Assembly (NCBI GenBank): GCA_030146365.1 | Contig: JASLBU010000156.1 | Location: 1 to 8,188, forward strand | Direction of reading: 5' to 3' | Origin: Candidatus Limnocylindria bacterium | GTDB taxonomy: Bacteria; Chloroflexota; Limnocylindria; QHBO01 | Length of the DNA: 8,188 nt | The notes under the pieces: model-generated | Seen by the model: only the letters and a program-made list of their open reading frames with translations | What the model was told of the DNA's origin: nothing | The model's database searches: none | Translations under genes and position numbers: made by a program | Shown here: positions 1 to 7,059 of the stretch, piece after piece | Numbering within the stretch: position 1 is the stretch's first letter | Layout of the letters: each line of letters begins with the position of its first letter

Positions 1-2
1 TC

Positions 3-1799
3 TGGCTGCTGCCGTTCGCCGATGGCGGCGAGGCCCGACAGCTTACCGACCTGCCCCGCGACATCGAGGGCCTGTCCTGGGCGCCGGACGGGCGGCGCCT
101 CTGCGTGGTGAGCGGCTCGACGTCGGCGGAGCCGGAGAAGAAGCCCGAGCGCAAGCCGGATCAGCCGCCGGTACCGGACACCCGCCTCATCGATACGCTG
201 CTCTACCAGTTCAATGGTGTGGGCTTCACCCACGACCGGTTCTCGCGACTCTGGCTCGTGGACGCCGCGACCGGTGCTCCCGAGCTGCTCACACGCGGGG
301 ACAACCACGACCAGGACCCGCAGTGGTCGCCCGACGGGCGGACGATTGCCTTCGTCTCGGACCGGCATCCGAACCCGGACCTCGGCTGGCGAACCGACAT
401 CTACCTGGTGACGCTGAGCACGAAGGCGGTGCGGCAGCTGTCCACCGGGCGCGGCCGGCAGTCGTGGAGCGCGCCGACGTGGTCACCGGACGGTCAGGCG
501 GTCGCGGCCATCGGCACGCGCGACTGGAAGAAGGGGGTGCTCGGTCAGGCGTCGGTGTGGCGCTTCCGTGTCCGCGACGGACGGGACGAGGATCTCCTCG
601 AGGGCTCGGACCTCGAGGCGTCGGCCGGCATGAACAGCGATCTCGTCGGCGGGGCCGCCCCCCGCCTGCATTTCATGGCGGATGGGCGCTGGCTCGTCTT
701 CACTGCGCCGGCGGAGGGCTCACTCGAGGCGTGGCGAGTCGAGCTGGACGGCGGGCGCGTCGAGCGGCTGACGCGCGATCGGCACTACCTGGGGCGCACG
801 AGCATCGCTTCCACCGGGCGCGGTGGGAGCAGGCTGGCCGCGGTGAGAACCAGCGGGACGGACGTGCCGGACGTGGTCGTCGGCGAGATCCCGGCCGGCC
901 GGCTGTCTGGCTCCGATCGAGTCGAGCTTCGCCGCGTGAGCGACCTGATGGGCGATGCCTGGGGCGACATCCGGATCGTTCCTCCGGTCGAGCGCTGGCA
1001 CGAGGTCGACGGGCGCCGCGTGCAGGGCTGGTTCATCGGCGCGCCGGGCAGCACCAGGCGGAACCCGGCGCCGGTCGTGGTCGAGATCCATGGTGGCCCC
1101 GCCACCCTGTACGGGTGGTCCCTGATGTGGGAGTGGCAGGTGCTGGCCGCCAGCGGGATCAGCGTGTATGCCTGCAACCCGCGGGGCTCGCAGGGGTACG
1201 GGCAGGCGTTCCTGACCGCCAACGTGGCCGACTGGGGCGACGGACCGATGGCGGACGTGATGGCCGGCCTGGACTCGCTGATCGCTGACGGGCTCGCCGA
1301 CGGCGCGCGCATGGGCGTGACGGGCGGCTCCTACGGCGGGTACCTGACGTCCTGGATCGTGGGCCACACCGACCGTTTCAAGGCCGCGGTCACCTGCCGC
1401 AGCGTCAACGACATGGTCAGCCAGATGCTGTCCGGCGACATCGGCGGCCCCACCTTCGGCCTGTACGAGTACGGCGTCCACCCGTGGGAGGACTGGGACC
1501 TGTACCGGCGCCATTCGCCGCTGACCTACGCCACGAACGTGACGACGCCGCTTCTGATCCAGCATTCCGAGAAGGACCTGCGCTGCACGATCACCCAGGC
1601 GGAGGAGCTGTTCGCCGTCCTGCGGTCACTGCGCAGAACGGTTCGGTTGATGCGCGTGCCGGACGAGTCGCACGAGCTCACGCGGTCCGGAACGCCGTTC
1701 CGGCGCGTGGACAACCTGCGGCTCATCTCCGAGTGGTTCCGCCACTTCCTGATCGACGGCAAGACGCGACTGCCGCGGATCGACCCGAACCGCGGCTAG
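3..1799 (+). CDS. S9 family serine peptidase (prolyl oligopeptidase / acylaminoacyl-peptidase type), 5' partial
   Basis: Serine peptidase that trims short peptides or acylated peptides, with an N-terminal beta-propeller gating a C-terminal alpha/beta hydrolase. The frame is open from the first bases, so the GTG at 105 is internal; 34 further codons precede it and already contain a propeller blade motif (LSWAPDGRRL). Numbering from position 105: blades with W/SPDG signatures recur (PQWSPDGRTIAFVSD, PTWSPDGQAVAAIG), a Pro/Lys-rich linker lies at about residues 8-20, and the hydrolase occupies roughly 300-550. HGGP supplies the oxyanion-hole region. The nucleophile is Ser409 in GGSYGGY (codon at 1329), with Asp491 in HSEKDLRC (1575) and His523 in DESHEL (1671), so the catalytic triad is complete. 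The stop is TAG at 1797. No signal peptide can be judged because the N-terminus is missing. Family assignment is firm; true substrate is unknown. The next gene starts 40 bases downstream on the same strand but has its own -10 box. Confidence 0.95.
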   Translation, partial: WLLPFADGGEARQLTDLPRDIEGLSWAPDGRRLCVVSGSTSAEPEKKPERKPDQPPVPDTRLIDTLLYQFNGVGFTHDRFSRLWLVDAATGAPELLTRGDNHDQDPQWSPDGRTIAFVSDRHPNPDLGWRTDIYLVTLSTKAVRQLSTGRGRQSWSAPTWSPDGQAVAAIGTRDWKKGVLGQASVWRFRVRDGRDEDLLEGSDLEASAGMNSDLVGGAAPRLHFMADGRWLVFTAPAEGSLEAWRVELDGGRVERLTRDRHYLGRTSIASTGRGGSRLAAVRTSGTDVPDVVVGEIPAGRLSGSDRVELRRVSDLMGDAWGDIRIVPPVERWHEVDGRRVQGWFIGAPGSTRRNPAPVVVEIHGGPATLYGWSLMWEWQVLAASGISVYACNPRGSQGYGQAFLTANVADWGDGPMADVMAGLDSLIADGLADGARMGVTGGSYGGYLTSWIVGHTDRFKAAVTCRSVNDMVSQMLSGDIGGPTFGLYEYGVHPWEDWDLYRRHSPLTYATNVTTPLLIQHSEKDLRCTITQAEELFAVLRSLRRTVRLMRVPDESHELTRSGTPFRRVDNLRLISEWFRHFLIDGKTRLPRIDPNRG

Positions 1800-1826
1800 A
1801 TCAGCGGGGCGTCTCGCGGGACGCAC

Positions 1827-1832
1827 TACACT
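1827..1832 (+). promoter_or_regulatory. -10 box (TACACT) for a leaderless transcript of the DUF853 gene
   Basis: TACACT fits the TANNNT -10 consensus and ends 7 bases before the ATG at 1840. That spacing would put the transcription start at or next to the A of the start codon. No purine-rich Shine-Dalgarno is visible in the bases before the ATG (CTCCCGGTC). There is no convincing -35 at 17-18 bases upstream, so this rests on the -10 and its spacing only. Confidence 0.5.
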
Positions 1833-1839
1833 CCCGGTC

Positions 1840-3405
1840 ATGTCGACCGACCTTGCAGCGGCCATCGCCGCCGGCTACGGCTTCGACGGCCCGGGTGTCA
1901 CCTTCGGGGCCGCGATGGAGGGCGACAACGCCCTGCCGGACGCGCAGGTCCGCGTCCCCCTGGCGATGATGAACCGCCACGGGCTCGTGGCCGGCGCAAC
2001 CGGCACCGGGAAGACGAAGACGCTCCAGGTCCTCGCCGAACAGCTCTCCGACGCGGGCGTCCCGGTCTTCATCAGCGACATCAAGGGCGACGTCTCCGGC
2101 CTTGCCGCGCCGGCGGAGGTCAGCGACAAGATCACGGCACGCGCCCGGGCCATCGGCTTCGGCGACTATGCCGCCCGGTCGTTCCCCGTCGAGTTCTTCA
2201 CCCTCGACCGTGACGCGCGGGGCGTCCGGCTGCGTGCGTCGGTGTCCAGCTTCGGGCCGATCCTGATGAGCAAGGTCCTGGACCTCAACGACACGCAGCA
2301 GTCGGTGCTGGCGCTGGCGTTCAAGTACGCCGACGACAAGCGACTGCCGCTGCTCAACCTCGAGGATCTCCGGGCCCTGCTCAACCACCTGAACTCGGAC
2401 GAGGGCAAGTCGGAGATGGCGGAGTACGGCGGCGTGGCGACCGCGACCGTGGGCGTCATCGTCCGCAAGATCGTGGAGCTGGAGCAGCAGGAGGCGGATG
2501 CCTTCTTCGGCTCGCCGGAGTTCGACGTCGCGGACTTCCTGCGTACCACCGGCGATGGCAAGGGCGTGATCAGCGTCCTGGAGCTCGCCGACATGCAGGA
2601 TCGGCCGGCCCTCTTCAGCACCTTCATGATGTGGCTGCTGGCCTCCCTGTACGCGTCGCTTCCCGAGGTCGGTGACCCGGAGAAGCCGAAGCTGGTCTTC
2701 TTCTTCGACGAGGCGCACCTGCTGTTCCGGGACGCGAACAAGACGTTCATGCAGCAGATCGAATTGGTCGCGCGGCTCATCCGCTCCAAGGGAGTCGGGG
2801 TCTTCTTCGTCACCCATGCGCCCACCGACGTTCCGGCCGAGATCCTGGGACAGCTGGGCAACCGGGTCCAGCACGCGCTCCGCGCCTTCACGCCGGACGA
2901 TCTGAAGACGGTGCGGGCCACCGCCGACACCTTTCCCACGACGACCAACTACGACGTCGAGGAGGAGCTCACCGCGCTCGGCACCGGCGAGGCGCTGGTC
3001 ACCGCGCTGGACCCGAAGGGCCGGCCGATGCCCACGGCGCGCGTGATGATGCGGCCGCCGATGTCGCTGATGGCCCAGGTGGCCCCGGACGTGTTCGACG
3101 TTGTCGTCAGCGCCTCCCAGATCGCACCGACCTACGCGATCGAGACCGATCCGGAGTCCGCGAAGGAGCTGCTGGCCGCGCGCCTGAAGCGTGCTGCCGA
3201 GGAGCCCGGGGAGCCGATCGAGCCGATCGACGACTTCGACCGTCGTGGGTCAGCGGACGAGCGGCGCAGGCGATCGAGCCCGGAACCGGAGGAGGGGCTG
3301 GACTGGACCGAGGTCGCCCAGGAGGGCGCGCGGTTCGCACGATCAGGCACCTTCAACACGATCCTGCGGTCGGTGATCGGCGTTTTGGGTGGCCGCCGCC
3401 GCTGA
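1840..3405 (+). CDS. HerA-like DUF853 family ATPase (YjgR type)
   Basis: P-loop NTPase of the HerA/FtsK-like DUF853 family, the group containing E. coli YjgR; cellular role poorly known, probably cytosolic and hexameric by family analogy. The 521 residues are close to the usual family length of about 500. The Walker A motif GATGTGKT is at residues 52-59 (Lys58, codon 2011). It is followed by a strand and SDIKGD at about 79-84, typical of HerA-type ATPases. Walker B is LVFFFDEAHLLF at 285-296, with Asp290-Glu291 as the metal and catalytic pair. A second-half segment (LIRSKGVGVFFVTH) resembles the sensor region. Residues about 445-490 are rich in Glu, Pro, Arg and Asp and look like a disordered linker before a short C-terminal helix ending in LGGRRR. 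The ATG start is chosen because the conserved region begins about 10 residues in and the -10 box sits 7 bases upstream. No NurA partner nuclease is next to it, which argues against a classical HerA-NurA repair pair. Confidence 0.93.
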   Translation: MSTDLAAAIAAGYGFDGPGVTFGAAMEGDNALPDAQVRVPLAMMNRHGLVAGATGTGKTKTLQVLAEQLSDAGVPVFISDIKGDVSGLAAPAEVSDKITARARAIGFGDYAARSFPVEFFTLDRDARGVRLRASVSSFGPILMSKVLDLNDTQQSVLALAFKYADDKRLPLLNLEDLRALLNHLNSDEGKSEMAEYGGVATATVGVIVRKIVELEQQEADAFFGSPEFDVADFLRTTGDGKGVISVLELADMQDRPALFSTFMMWLLASLYASLPEVGDPEKPKLVFFFDEAHLLFRDANKTFMQQIELVARLIRSKGVGVFFVTHAPTDVPAEILGQLGNRVQHALRAFTPDDLKTVRATADTFPTTTNYDVEEELTALGTGEALVTALDPKGRPMPTARVMMRPPMSLMAQVAPDVFDVVVSASQIAPTYAIETDPESAKELLAARLKRAAEEPGEPIEPIDDFDRRGSADERRRRSSPEPEEGLDWTEVAQEGARFARSGTFNTILRSVIGVLGGRRR

Positions 3406-3465
3406 GGCGGTGTCGCGGCGGACGCGTCGACGGCTCGGTGCAGCGCCCTGACGCCTGAGTTCCGC

Positions 3466-3480
3466 CGGCCGGTACGGCCG
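3466..3480. terminator. Short GC hairpin in the convergent gap
   Basis: CGGCCG-GTA-CGGCCG forms a perfect 6-bp stem with a 3-base loop, directly beside the stop codon of the minus-strand oxidoreductase gene (3481-3483) and 60 bases past the stop of the plus-strand ATPase. It sits where both converging transcripts must end. No T-run follows on either strand, so it is not a standard intrinsic terminator. The rest of the 75-base gap holds only other GC-rich partial repeats. Confidence 0.3.
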
Positions 3481-4260
3481 CTATGCCTCCGCCGCCCCGG
3501 ACGCGACCTCCAGCCAGGCGTCCGCCGAGTCCTCCTCGGGGATCGCCCGGACGACGACGGTGTCGGCGACCGCCCGGTATTCGTGGAGCGCGTGGCGCAG
3601 CGACTTCGCGTCCGCCGCCGCGACGCCGACCAGCCCGTCCGGCTGCGCGGCAAAGGCGCGTGCGTAATGGGGGCCGTACGACGCGTAGCGGTCCATCTCG
3701 GTCCGAAGCCGCGACTCCGCGCCGTCTCCCAGGGCGCAGCGGACGTAGAGCACCAGCCGTGGTGTCGGCCGGCCGGCGGCGCGGGCTCCTTCCTCCAGGC
3801 GTGCCCGGATCCACTCAACTCGGGACGGCATGGCCCACGTCGCCACGACGGCGTCGGCGACCTGGCCGGCGAGGTGAAGCATTCGCGGTCCGACCGCGGC
3901 GACGGCGATCGGCACGCCCGGCAGCAGCGACCGCAGCTCCGCCACGCCATCCCGGACGAGCCCAAGGGACGCGGACGCTCCTGCCCCGAGGCCGAGGACC
4001 AAACGGTCCCGTGGGATCGCCGCGGCCTCCAGGCGGGCGACGATATCGGCGGGGGAGTGCTCCGACAGGGCGACGACGCCCAGTGCGAGCCCGAGCCGAC
4101 TCGTGTCGGGGGCCGCGGCTGCGAGCGTCGCGACTCCGTCACCGCGCCGGGTGTCGTTGGTCCACAGCTCGACGTACCCGAGTCGCTCTACCTCAGCCGC
4201 GAGCCGCGACTGATCCGGACGCGCGGCAGCGGTGATCCCGAACGCGAGGTCAGCCGGCAC
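3481..4260 (-). CDS. LLM class (luciferase-like) flavin-dependent oxidoreductase, short form
   Basis: Predicted cytosolic TIM-barrel oxidoreductase of the bacterial luciferase superfamily, using FMN or F420. Evidence: an N-terminal strand (LAFGIT, residues 5-10), then a helix and ERLGYVELW (25-33), where the family usually has an acidic/aromatic 'A-E-x-x-G-Y-x-x-x-W' pattern. A strand (SRLGLALGVV, 54-63) leads to RDRLVLGLGAG (84-94), the hallmark 'GRF-x-LGLGAG' region. GPRMLHLAGQVADAVV (123-138) matches the family's 'GPRML-x-LAGEVADG' cofactor-side motif. At 259 residues it is shorter than the usual 300-350, with little of the insertion between barrel strands. The start is GTG (4258-4260); it overlaps the GDPD gene by 11 bases and has no visible Shine-Dalgarno, so translation probably depends on reinitiation. 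Last gene of the minus-strand cluster. Superfamily is clear; substrate and FMN versus F420 cannot be read from the sequence. Confidence 0.85.
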   Translation of the reverse strand: MPADLAFGITAAARPDQSRLAAEVERLGYVELWTNDTRRGDGVATLAAAAPDTSRLGLALGVVALSEHSPADIVARLEAAAIPRDRLVLGLGAGASASLGLVRDGVAELRSLLPGVPIAVAAVGPRMLHLAGQVADAVVATWAMPSRVEWIRARLEEGARAAGRPTPRLVLYVRCALGDGAESRLRTEMDRYASYGPHYARAFAAQPDGLVGVAAADAKSLRHALHEYRAVADTVVVRAIPEEDSADAWLEVASGAAEA

Positions 4261-5005
4261 GGGGGAGTGCCGCCCGCGCGACGTCCGGCACGTCGGTGAC
4301 GAAGCCCCACACGCCGCACGCGGCGAGGTGCTGCATCCGTTGCGGATCGTTCACCACGTAGCAGCCGATCTCGCGGCCGAACGCATGCGCCTGCGCCATG
4401 ATGGGCAGAGGGTCCAGGCCAAGGTCGCCCTCCCATGGCAGCACGCTGGCATGGCCGTGCTCCGTTGCCCACACCAGCGCGGGCTCCACCGGCTGCGTGG
4501 GAACGAGCAGGTAGCCGGTCCGAACCTCAGGGTCGAGCTCACGGACCCGTTCGATGGCCGCCTCGTCGAAGCTGATGACGGCCAGGCGGCCGCTCTCGCG
4601 GACCTCCGTACCCCGCACGGCCTCGACCACCGCGTCGGCCGCAGCGCGGGCCTTGATCTCGACGACCAGCCCGACGCCCTCGGGCAGCCACTCGAGCACC
4701 TCTGGCAGCGTGGGGACGCGCAGGCCGCGGTCCGCGAAGGCGTACCCGGAGTCCCCGGGCCGGACGAACGTGGCGCCGGCGTCCGCCTCGCGGATCTCCT
4801 CCATCGTCAGCTCGGCGACGCGCCCCGTCCGGTCGGTCGTGCGGTCGAGCGTCTCGTCGTGGATGACGGCGAGCTGCCCGTCGGCGGTGAGGTGGACGTC
4901 GAGCTCGATCGCATCGGCATCGGCATCCACGCCGAGCCGGAATGCCTCCATGGTGTTCTCCGGTGCCTGGGTTGAGGCGCCCCTGTGGGCGACGACGATC
5001 GTCAT
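4250..5005 (-). CDS. Glycerophosphodiester phosphodiesterase (GDPD family, cytosolic)
   Basis: Hydrolyses glycerophosphodiesters (for example glycerophosphocholine or glycerophosphoethanolamine) to sn-glycerol 3-phosphate and an alcohol. The 251 residues match the cytosolic UgpQ-like length of about 250. The family signature starts at once: AHRGAS (His7, Arg8) and APENT (14-18), then ELD (Glu34, Asp36) and VIHDETLDRTT with His49 as the second catalytic histidine. VVEIK (Glu116, Lys118) supplies a further active-site pair. All expected metal and catalytic residues are present. There is no signal peptide, so the substrate must be inside the cell. The ATG overlaps the stop of the upstream facilitator gene as ATGA, and an AGGAG lies 10 bases upstream inside that gene, so expression should be coupled. 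The product may hydrolyse whatever the facilitator imports, but that is inference. Confidence 0.94.
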   Translation of the reverse strand: MTIVVAHRGASTQAPENTMEAFRLGVDADADAIELDVHLTADGQLAVIHDETLDRTTDRTGRVAELTMEEIREADAGATFVRPGDSGYAFADRGLRVPTLPEVLEWLPEGVGLVVEIKARAAADAVVEAVRGTEVRESGRLAVISFDEAAIERVRELDPEVRTGYLLVPTQPVEPALVWATEHGHASVLPWEGDLGLDPLPIMAQAHAFGREIGCYVVNDPQRMQHLAACGVWGFVTDVPDVARAALPRAG

Positions 5006-6336
5006 CTCGCGGTTTCTCCTGGGGGGACGATGGCGGGGTGGACAGGCGGGATCTCCTCGCCCTCGCGGCGGCCCTGTGGCACGCCGCGCAACAGGACGAA
5101 ACCGATGGCGAGCAGCGCCAGCAGGCTCACGATTCCGACCTGGTAGGCGCCGCGGTCCAGGCTGGGCAGCAGCGCCGCGACGATGTTCGTGTAGAGCGCC
5201 GGTCCGACGATGGCACTCAGCTTTCCGACGAGCCCGTAGACGCCGAGCATCTCCCCGATCCGTTCCGGGGGAGCGAGACGCATGAGCAGCAGCCGGTCCG
5301 TGACGCCCACGCCACCGAGCCCTGCGCCGAGGACCGCGCCGGCAACCAGGAACGGGATCGGCTCCAGGACGAGCGCCAGGATGACGAGCCCGACGGTCCA
5401 GGCGGCCAGCACGAAGACGAGTGTTCGCCGCGGACCGATGCGGTCATTGAGCGCTCCCCATCCGAAGGACGCGGCGACCGCAACGACCGTCAGGAGCAGC
5501 AGGATGTTCAGCGCCTCACCCGAGGTGAAGCCGACGGCCTGGGTGGCGAACGCGCTCATCACCACGATCGCGGTGCTCACCGGATCGGTGTAGAAGAAGC
5601 GGGCGATCAGGAAGCGTCCGAGGCCCGGCACTTCGCGCGCGTGGCGGATGCTCGCCGCCAGCTGTGACCAGCTGCGCACCGCGTCGACGGCGCTGAACGG
5701 CCGGCCGGTTGGCTGCCGCTCCCTCACCCGCAGGAAGATCGGGATCGAAAAGAGGCCGAACAGCGAGGCGACGAGAACGAAGCTCGCCGCGGTGCTGTTG
5801 CCATCGGCATCGGTCGTGAAGCGGAAGAGGAGGCCGGCCACGATCGTCCCCATGTACCCGAGCGCCACTCCGATGCCCGAGAGCCTTCCCCGCGCGCCGT
5901 CGCGCGCCACGTCGGGGAGGAGCGCGTCGTAGTAGATGAGCGCCGCCTGGTAGGCGAAATTGGCGATCGCGAAGGCGAGCAGGCCCAGGCCGATGTCGAC
6001 GAAGCCGATGGCCGCGGTGGCGGTGATGGCGAGAAGCGTGAAGACGAGCAGGAACGGCTTGCGTCGCCCCATCCGGTCCGACATGGCTCCGAGGACCGGT
6101 GAGACGGCAGCATTGACGAGCACCGAGGCACTCACCGCCCAGCCGAACCAGGTGAGCCCATCGGACTCGCCCAGGAACTGGATGGCCCACAGGCTCATCG
6201 CGTAGCTGACGATCGCGAAGCTGAAGATGGTGTTCGCGAAGTCGTAGAGCGCCCAGGACAGCGCCTCGACCGGCGACCCGGATCGGGTGAGGTTGCCGAG
6301 GCCCCGAAGCACGCCCGCCGGGGTGCTGGAGGTCAT
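5002..6336 (-). CDS. UMF1 / Atg22-like MFS transporter
   Basis: Inner-membrane major facilitator of 444 residues with about 12 hydrophobic segments. The N-terminal ALYDFANTIFSF (residues 29-40) and YYDALLPDVA (135-144) are signatures of the UMF1 family, which is related to the yeast vacuolar effluxer Atg22. The MFS loop motif GAMSDRMGRRKP (83-94) lies between TM2 and TM3. A degenerate copy, GALNDRIGPRRT (294-305), occupies the matching loop of the second half, confirming the 6+6 repeat. A polar central loop (about 204-235) separates the halves. The C-terminal tail (420-444) is Pro/Glu-rich and presumably cytosolic. The ATG at 6334-6336 has no clear Shine-Dalgarno (GGGCCAAG before it). Bacterial UMF1 substrates are largely unknown; direct coupling to a GDPD gene makes a glycerophosphodiester or related phospholipid breakdown product a reasonable guess only. 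It lies 66 bases after the TetR stop on the same strand. Confidence 0.9.
   Translation of the reverse strand: MTSSTPAGVLRGLGNLTRSGSPVEALSWALYDFANTIFSFAIVSYAMSLWAIQFLGESDGLTWFGWAVSASVLVNAAVSPVLGAMSDRMGRRKPFLLVFTLLAITATAAIGFVDIGLGLLAFAIANFAYQAALIYYDALLPDVARDGARGRLSGIGVALGYMGTIVAGLLFRFTTDADGNSTAASFVLVASLFGLFSIPIFLRVRERQPTGRPFSAVDAVRSWSQLAASIRHAREVPGLGRFLIARFFYTDPVSTAIVVMSAFATQAVGFTSGEALNILLLLTVVAVAASFGWGALNDRIGPRRTLVFVLAAWTVGLVILALVLEPIPFLVAGAVLGAGLGGVGVTDRLLLMRLAPPERIGEMLGVYGLVGKLSAIVGPALYTNIVAALLPSLDRGAYQVGIVSLLALLAIGFVLLRGVPQGRREGEEIPPVHPAIVPPGETAR
5016..5020 (-). promoter_or_regulatory. Strong Shine-Dalgarno (AGGAG) for the GDPD gene
   Basis: On the minus strand AGGAG stands 10 bases before the GDPD ATG, inside the last codons of the facilitator gene. 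It is the best ribosome binding site in the window, supporting the ATG at 5003-5005 and translation linked to the upstream gene. Confidence 0.65.
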
Positions 6337-6365
6337 CTTGGCCCGCGCCGCTGGTCCACGCGCGG

Positions 6366-6371
6366 ATGATA
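6366..6371 (-). promoter_or_regulatory. Possible internal -10 box (TATCAT) upstream of the facilitator gene
   Basis: On the minus strand TATCAT lies in the 66-base gap between the TetR gene and the facilitator gene, 29 bases before the facilitator ATG. It fits the -10 consensus well, but nothing resembling a -35 occurs at the right distance (CCGGGC there). It could let the facilitator, GDPD and oxidoreductase genes be transcribed separately from the regulator. Confidence 0.25.
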
Positions 6372-6402
6372 GCGGCCGAGCGTGACTCGCCCGGGACCCG
6401 AC

Positions 6403-7002
6403 TCAGCTGTCGAGCATGCGCCCGAGCAGGGAGGTCACCGACCTCCCCACGAGGCCCGGGTCGAACCGATCTCCCATCTCCGCCTGGTGCGCGATGACGC
6501 CGTCGAGCAGCATCGCGATCGCCAGGCTCAGCTCGTCGAGGTCTGCGCCCGGCTCCAGCTCGCCGCGGACGACGGCCTCCCGGAGGAACATCGTGGCGAA
6601 GGCGCGGATCTGATCGCATCGGCGGCGCAGCATGTCGCGCAGTGCCGGGTTGACGTCTGCCTCGGCCCAGCCCGCGGTGACGATCGCGCCCCAGTGCTCG
6701 ACATCGAGCCCCTGGACGAAGAGGTCGACCGCGCTGGCCAGCCGCTCGCGGGGATCGGCGATCTCGCCAAGCTGGACCGCCAGGTCATCCAGCTGCGCCC
6801 GGGTCACGGACTCGCACATCGCGAGATAGAGCTCCTCCTTGCTCTCGAAGTAGCGGTAGAGGAGTCCGACGCTCACGCCGGCCTCGGCCGCGATGGCCGG
6901 CATGGTGGTGCCGCGGTAGCCGCCGGACAGCATGGCCCGATGCGCACCGTCGAGGATGCGCTGGCGCATCTCGGTCGCGTGGGCAGCGGTCGTGCGAGGC
7001 AT
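6403..7002 (-). CDS. TetR/AcrR family transcriptional regulator
   Basis: One-component repressor, 199 residues from the chosen start. The N-terminal DNA-binding domain (about 11-58) has the standard helix (EMRQRILDGAHRAM), then the helix-turn-helix TTMPAIAAEAGVSVGLLYRYF (32-52) and the closing SKEELYLAM. This is the most conserved TetR region and is complete. The C-terminal ligand and dimer domain (60-199) is helical and resembles the BetI/AcrR-type C-terminal families; the ligand cannot be predicted. I chose the ATG at 7000-7002 because an AAGGA is 7 bases upstream and family N-termini begin about 10 residues before the first helix. In-frame ATG (7030-7032) and TTG (7057-7059) codons upstream lack ribosome sites and would lie inside the promoter/operator. 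Divergent from the MMPL gene across 76 bases carrying an inverted repeat, so autoregulation and control of MMPL are likely by family precedent. Confidence 0.93.
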   Translation of the reverse strand: MPRTTAAHATEMRQRILDGAHRAMLSGGYRGTTMPAIAAEAGVSVGLLYRYFESKEELYLAMCESVTRAQLDDLAVQLGEIADPRERLASAVDLFVQGLDVEHWGAIVTAGWAEADVNPALRDMLRRRCDQIRAFATMFLREAVVRGELEPGADLDELSLAIAMLLDGVIAHQAEMGDRFDPGLVGRSVTSLLGRMLDS

Positions 7003-7009
7003 TCCGTGA

Positions 7010-7014
7010 TCCTT
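7010..7014 (-). promoter_or_regulatory. Shine-Dalgarno (AAGGA) deciding the TetR start
   Basis: On the minus strand GAAGGAT precedes the ATG at 7002, the AAGGA core being 7 bases away. The two upstream in-frame start candidates have nothing similar, so this site sets the start. Confidence 0.6.
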
Positions 7015-7030
7015 CAGTGAATACGAGTTC

Positions 7031-7059
7031 ATTTTGCACTTGACGCCACGGAAGTGCAA
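7031..7059 (-). promoter_or_regulatory. Candidate promoter of the TetR gene
   Basis: On the minus strand TTGCAC (7054-7059, 5 of 6 to the -35 consensus TTGACA up to one swap) and CAAAAT (7031-7036, 4 of 6 to TATAAT) are separated by 17 bases. Transcription would start near 7024, leaving an untranslated leader of about 20 bases with the AAGGA site. The -35 lies in one arm of the inverted repeat, so a bound repressor would block it. Confidence 0.45.
7034..7059. promoter_or_regulatory. Perfect inverted repeat, candidate TetR operator
   Basis: TTGCACTT (7034-7041) and AAGTGCAA (7052-7059) are exact reverse complements separated by 10 bases (GACGCCACGG), 26 bp in all. TetR dimers bind palindromes of this size in the divergent gap next to their own gene. 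The repeat is also less GC-rich than its surroundings, and overlaps candidate promoter boxes on both strands. Alternative: a chance palindrome, unlikely at this exact place. Confidence 0.65.

Noticed and set aside
105..107. GTG as the start of the S9 peptidase
   Set aside because: The frame is open back to position 3 and encodes a propeller blade motif there; the gene simply begins before the window.
323..1288. Plus-strand reading frame (321 codons) in another frame of the peptidase gene
   Set aside because: Arg/Gly/Ala-rich translation typical of an out-of-frame GC-rich gene; the correct frame has blades and the oxyanion motif.
720..1565. Antisense reading frame (281 codons) opposite the S9 peptidase
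   Set aside because: Low-complexity His/Val/Arg-rich composition and no recognisable motif; it covers the complete catalytic domain of the peptidase on the plus strand.
1801..2874. Long antisense reading frame (357 codons) opposite the DUF853 gene
   Set aside because: It is rich in Arg, Glu, His and Gln with no domain, and arises from the GC-rich codon pattern of the ATPase gene, which has clear Walker motifs on the other strand.
3396..3421. GC repeats (CCGCCGC and GCGGCGG) around the DUF853 stop as a terminator
   Set aside because: The pairing overlaps the coding end and competes with several alternative registers, and no T-run follows; looks like ordinary GC-rich sequence.
7030..7059. Earlier TetR starts (ATG at 7032 or TTG at 7059)
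   Set aside because: No ribosome site, and they would place coding sequence over the promoter and palindrome; the ATG at 7002 has an AAGGA 7 bases upstream.
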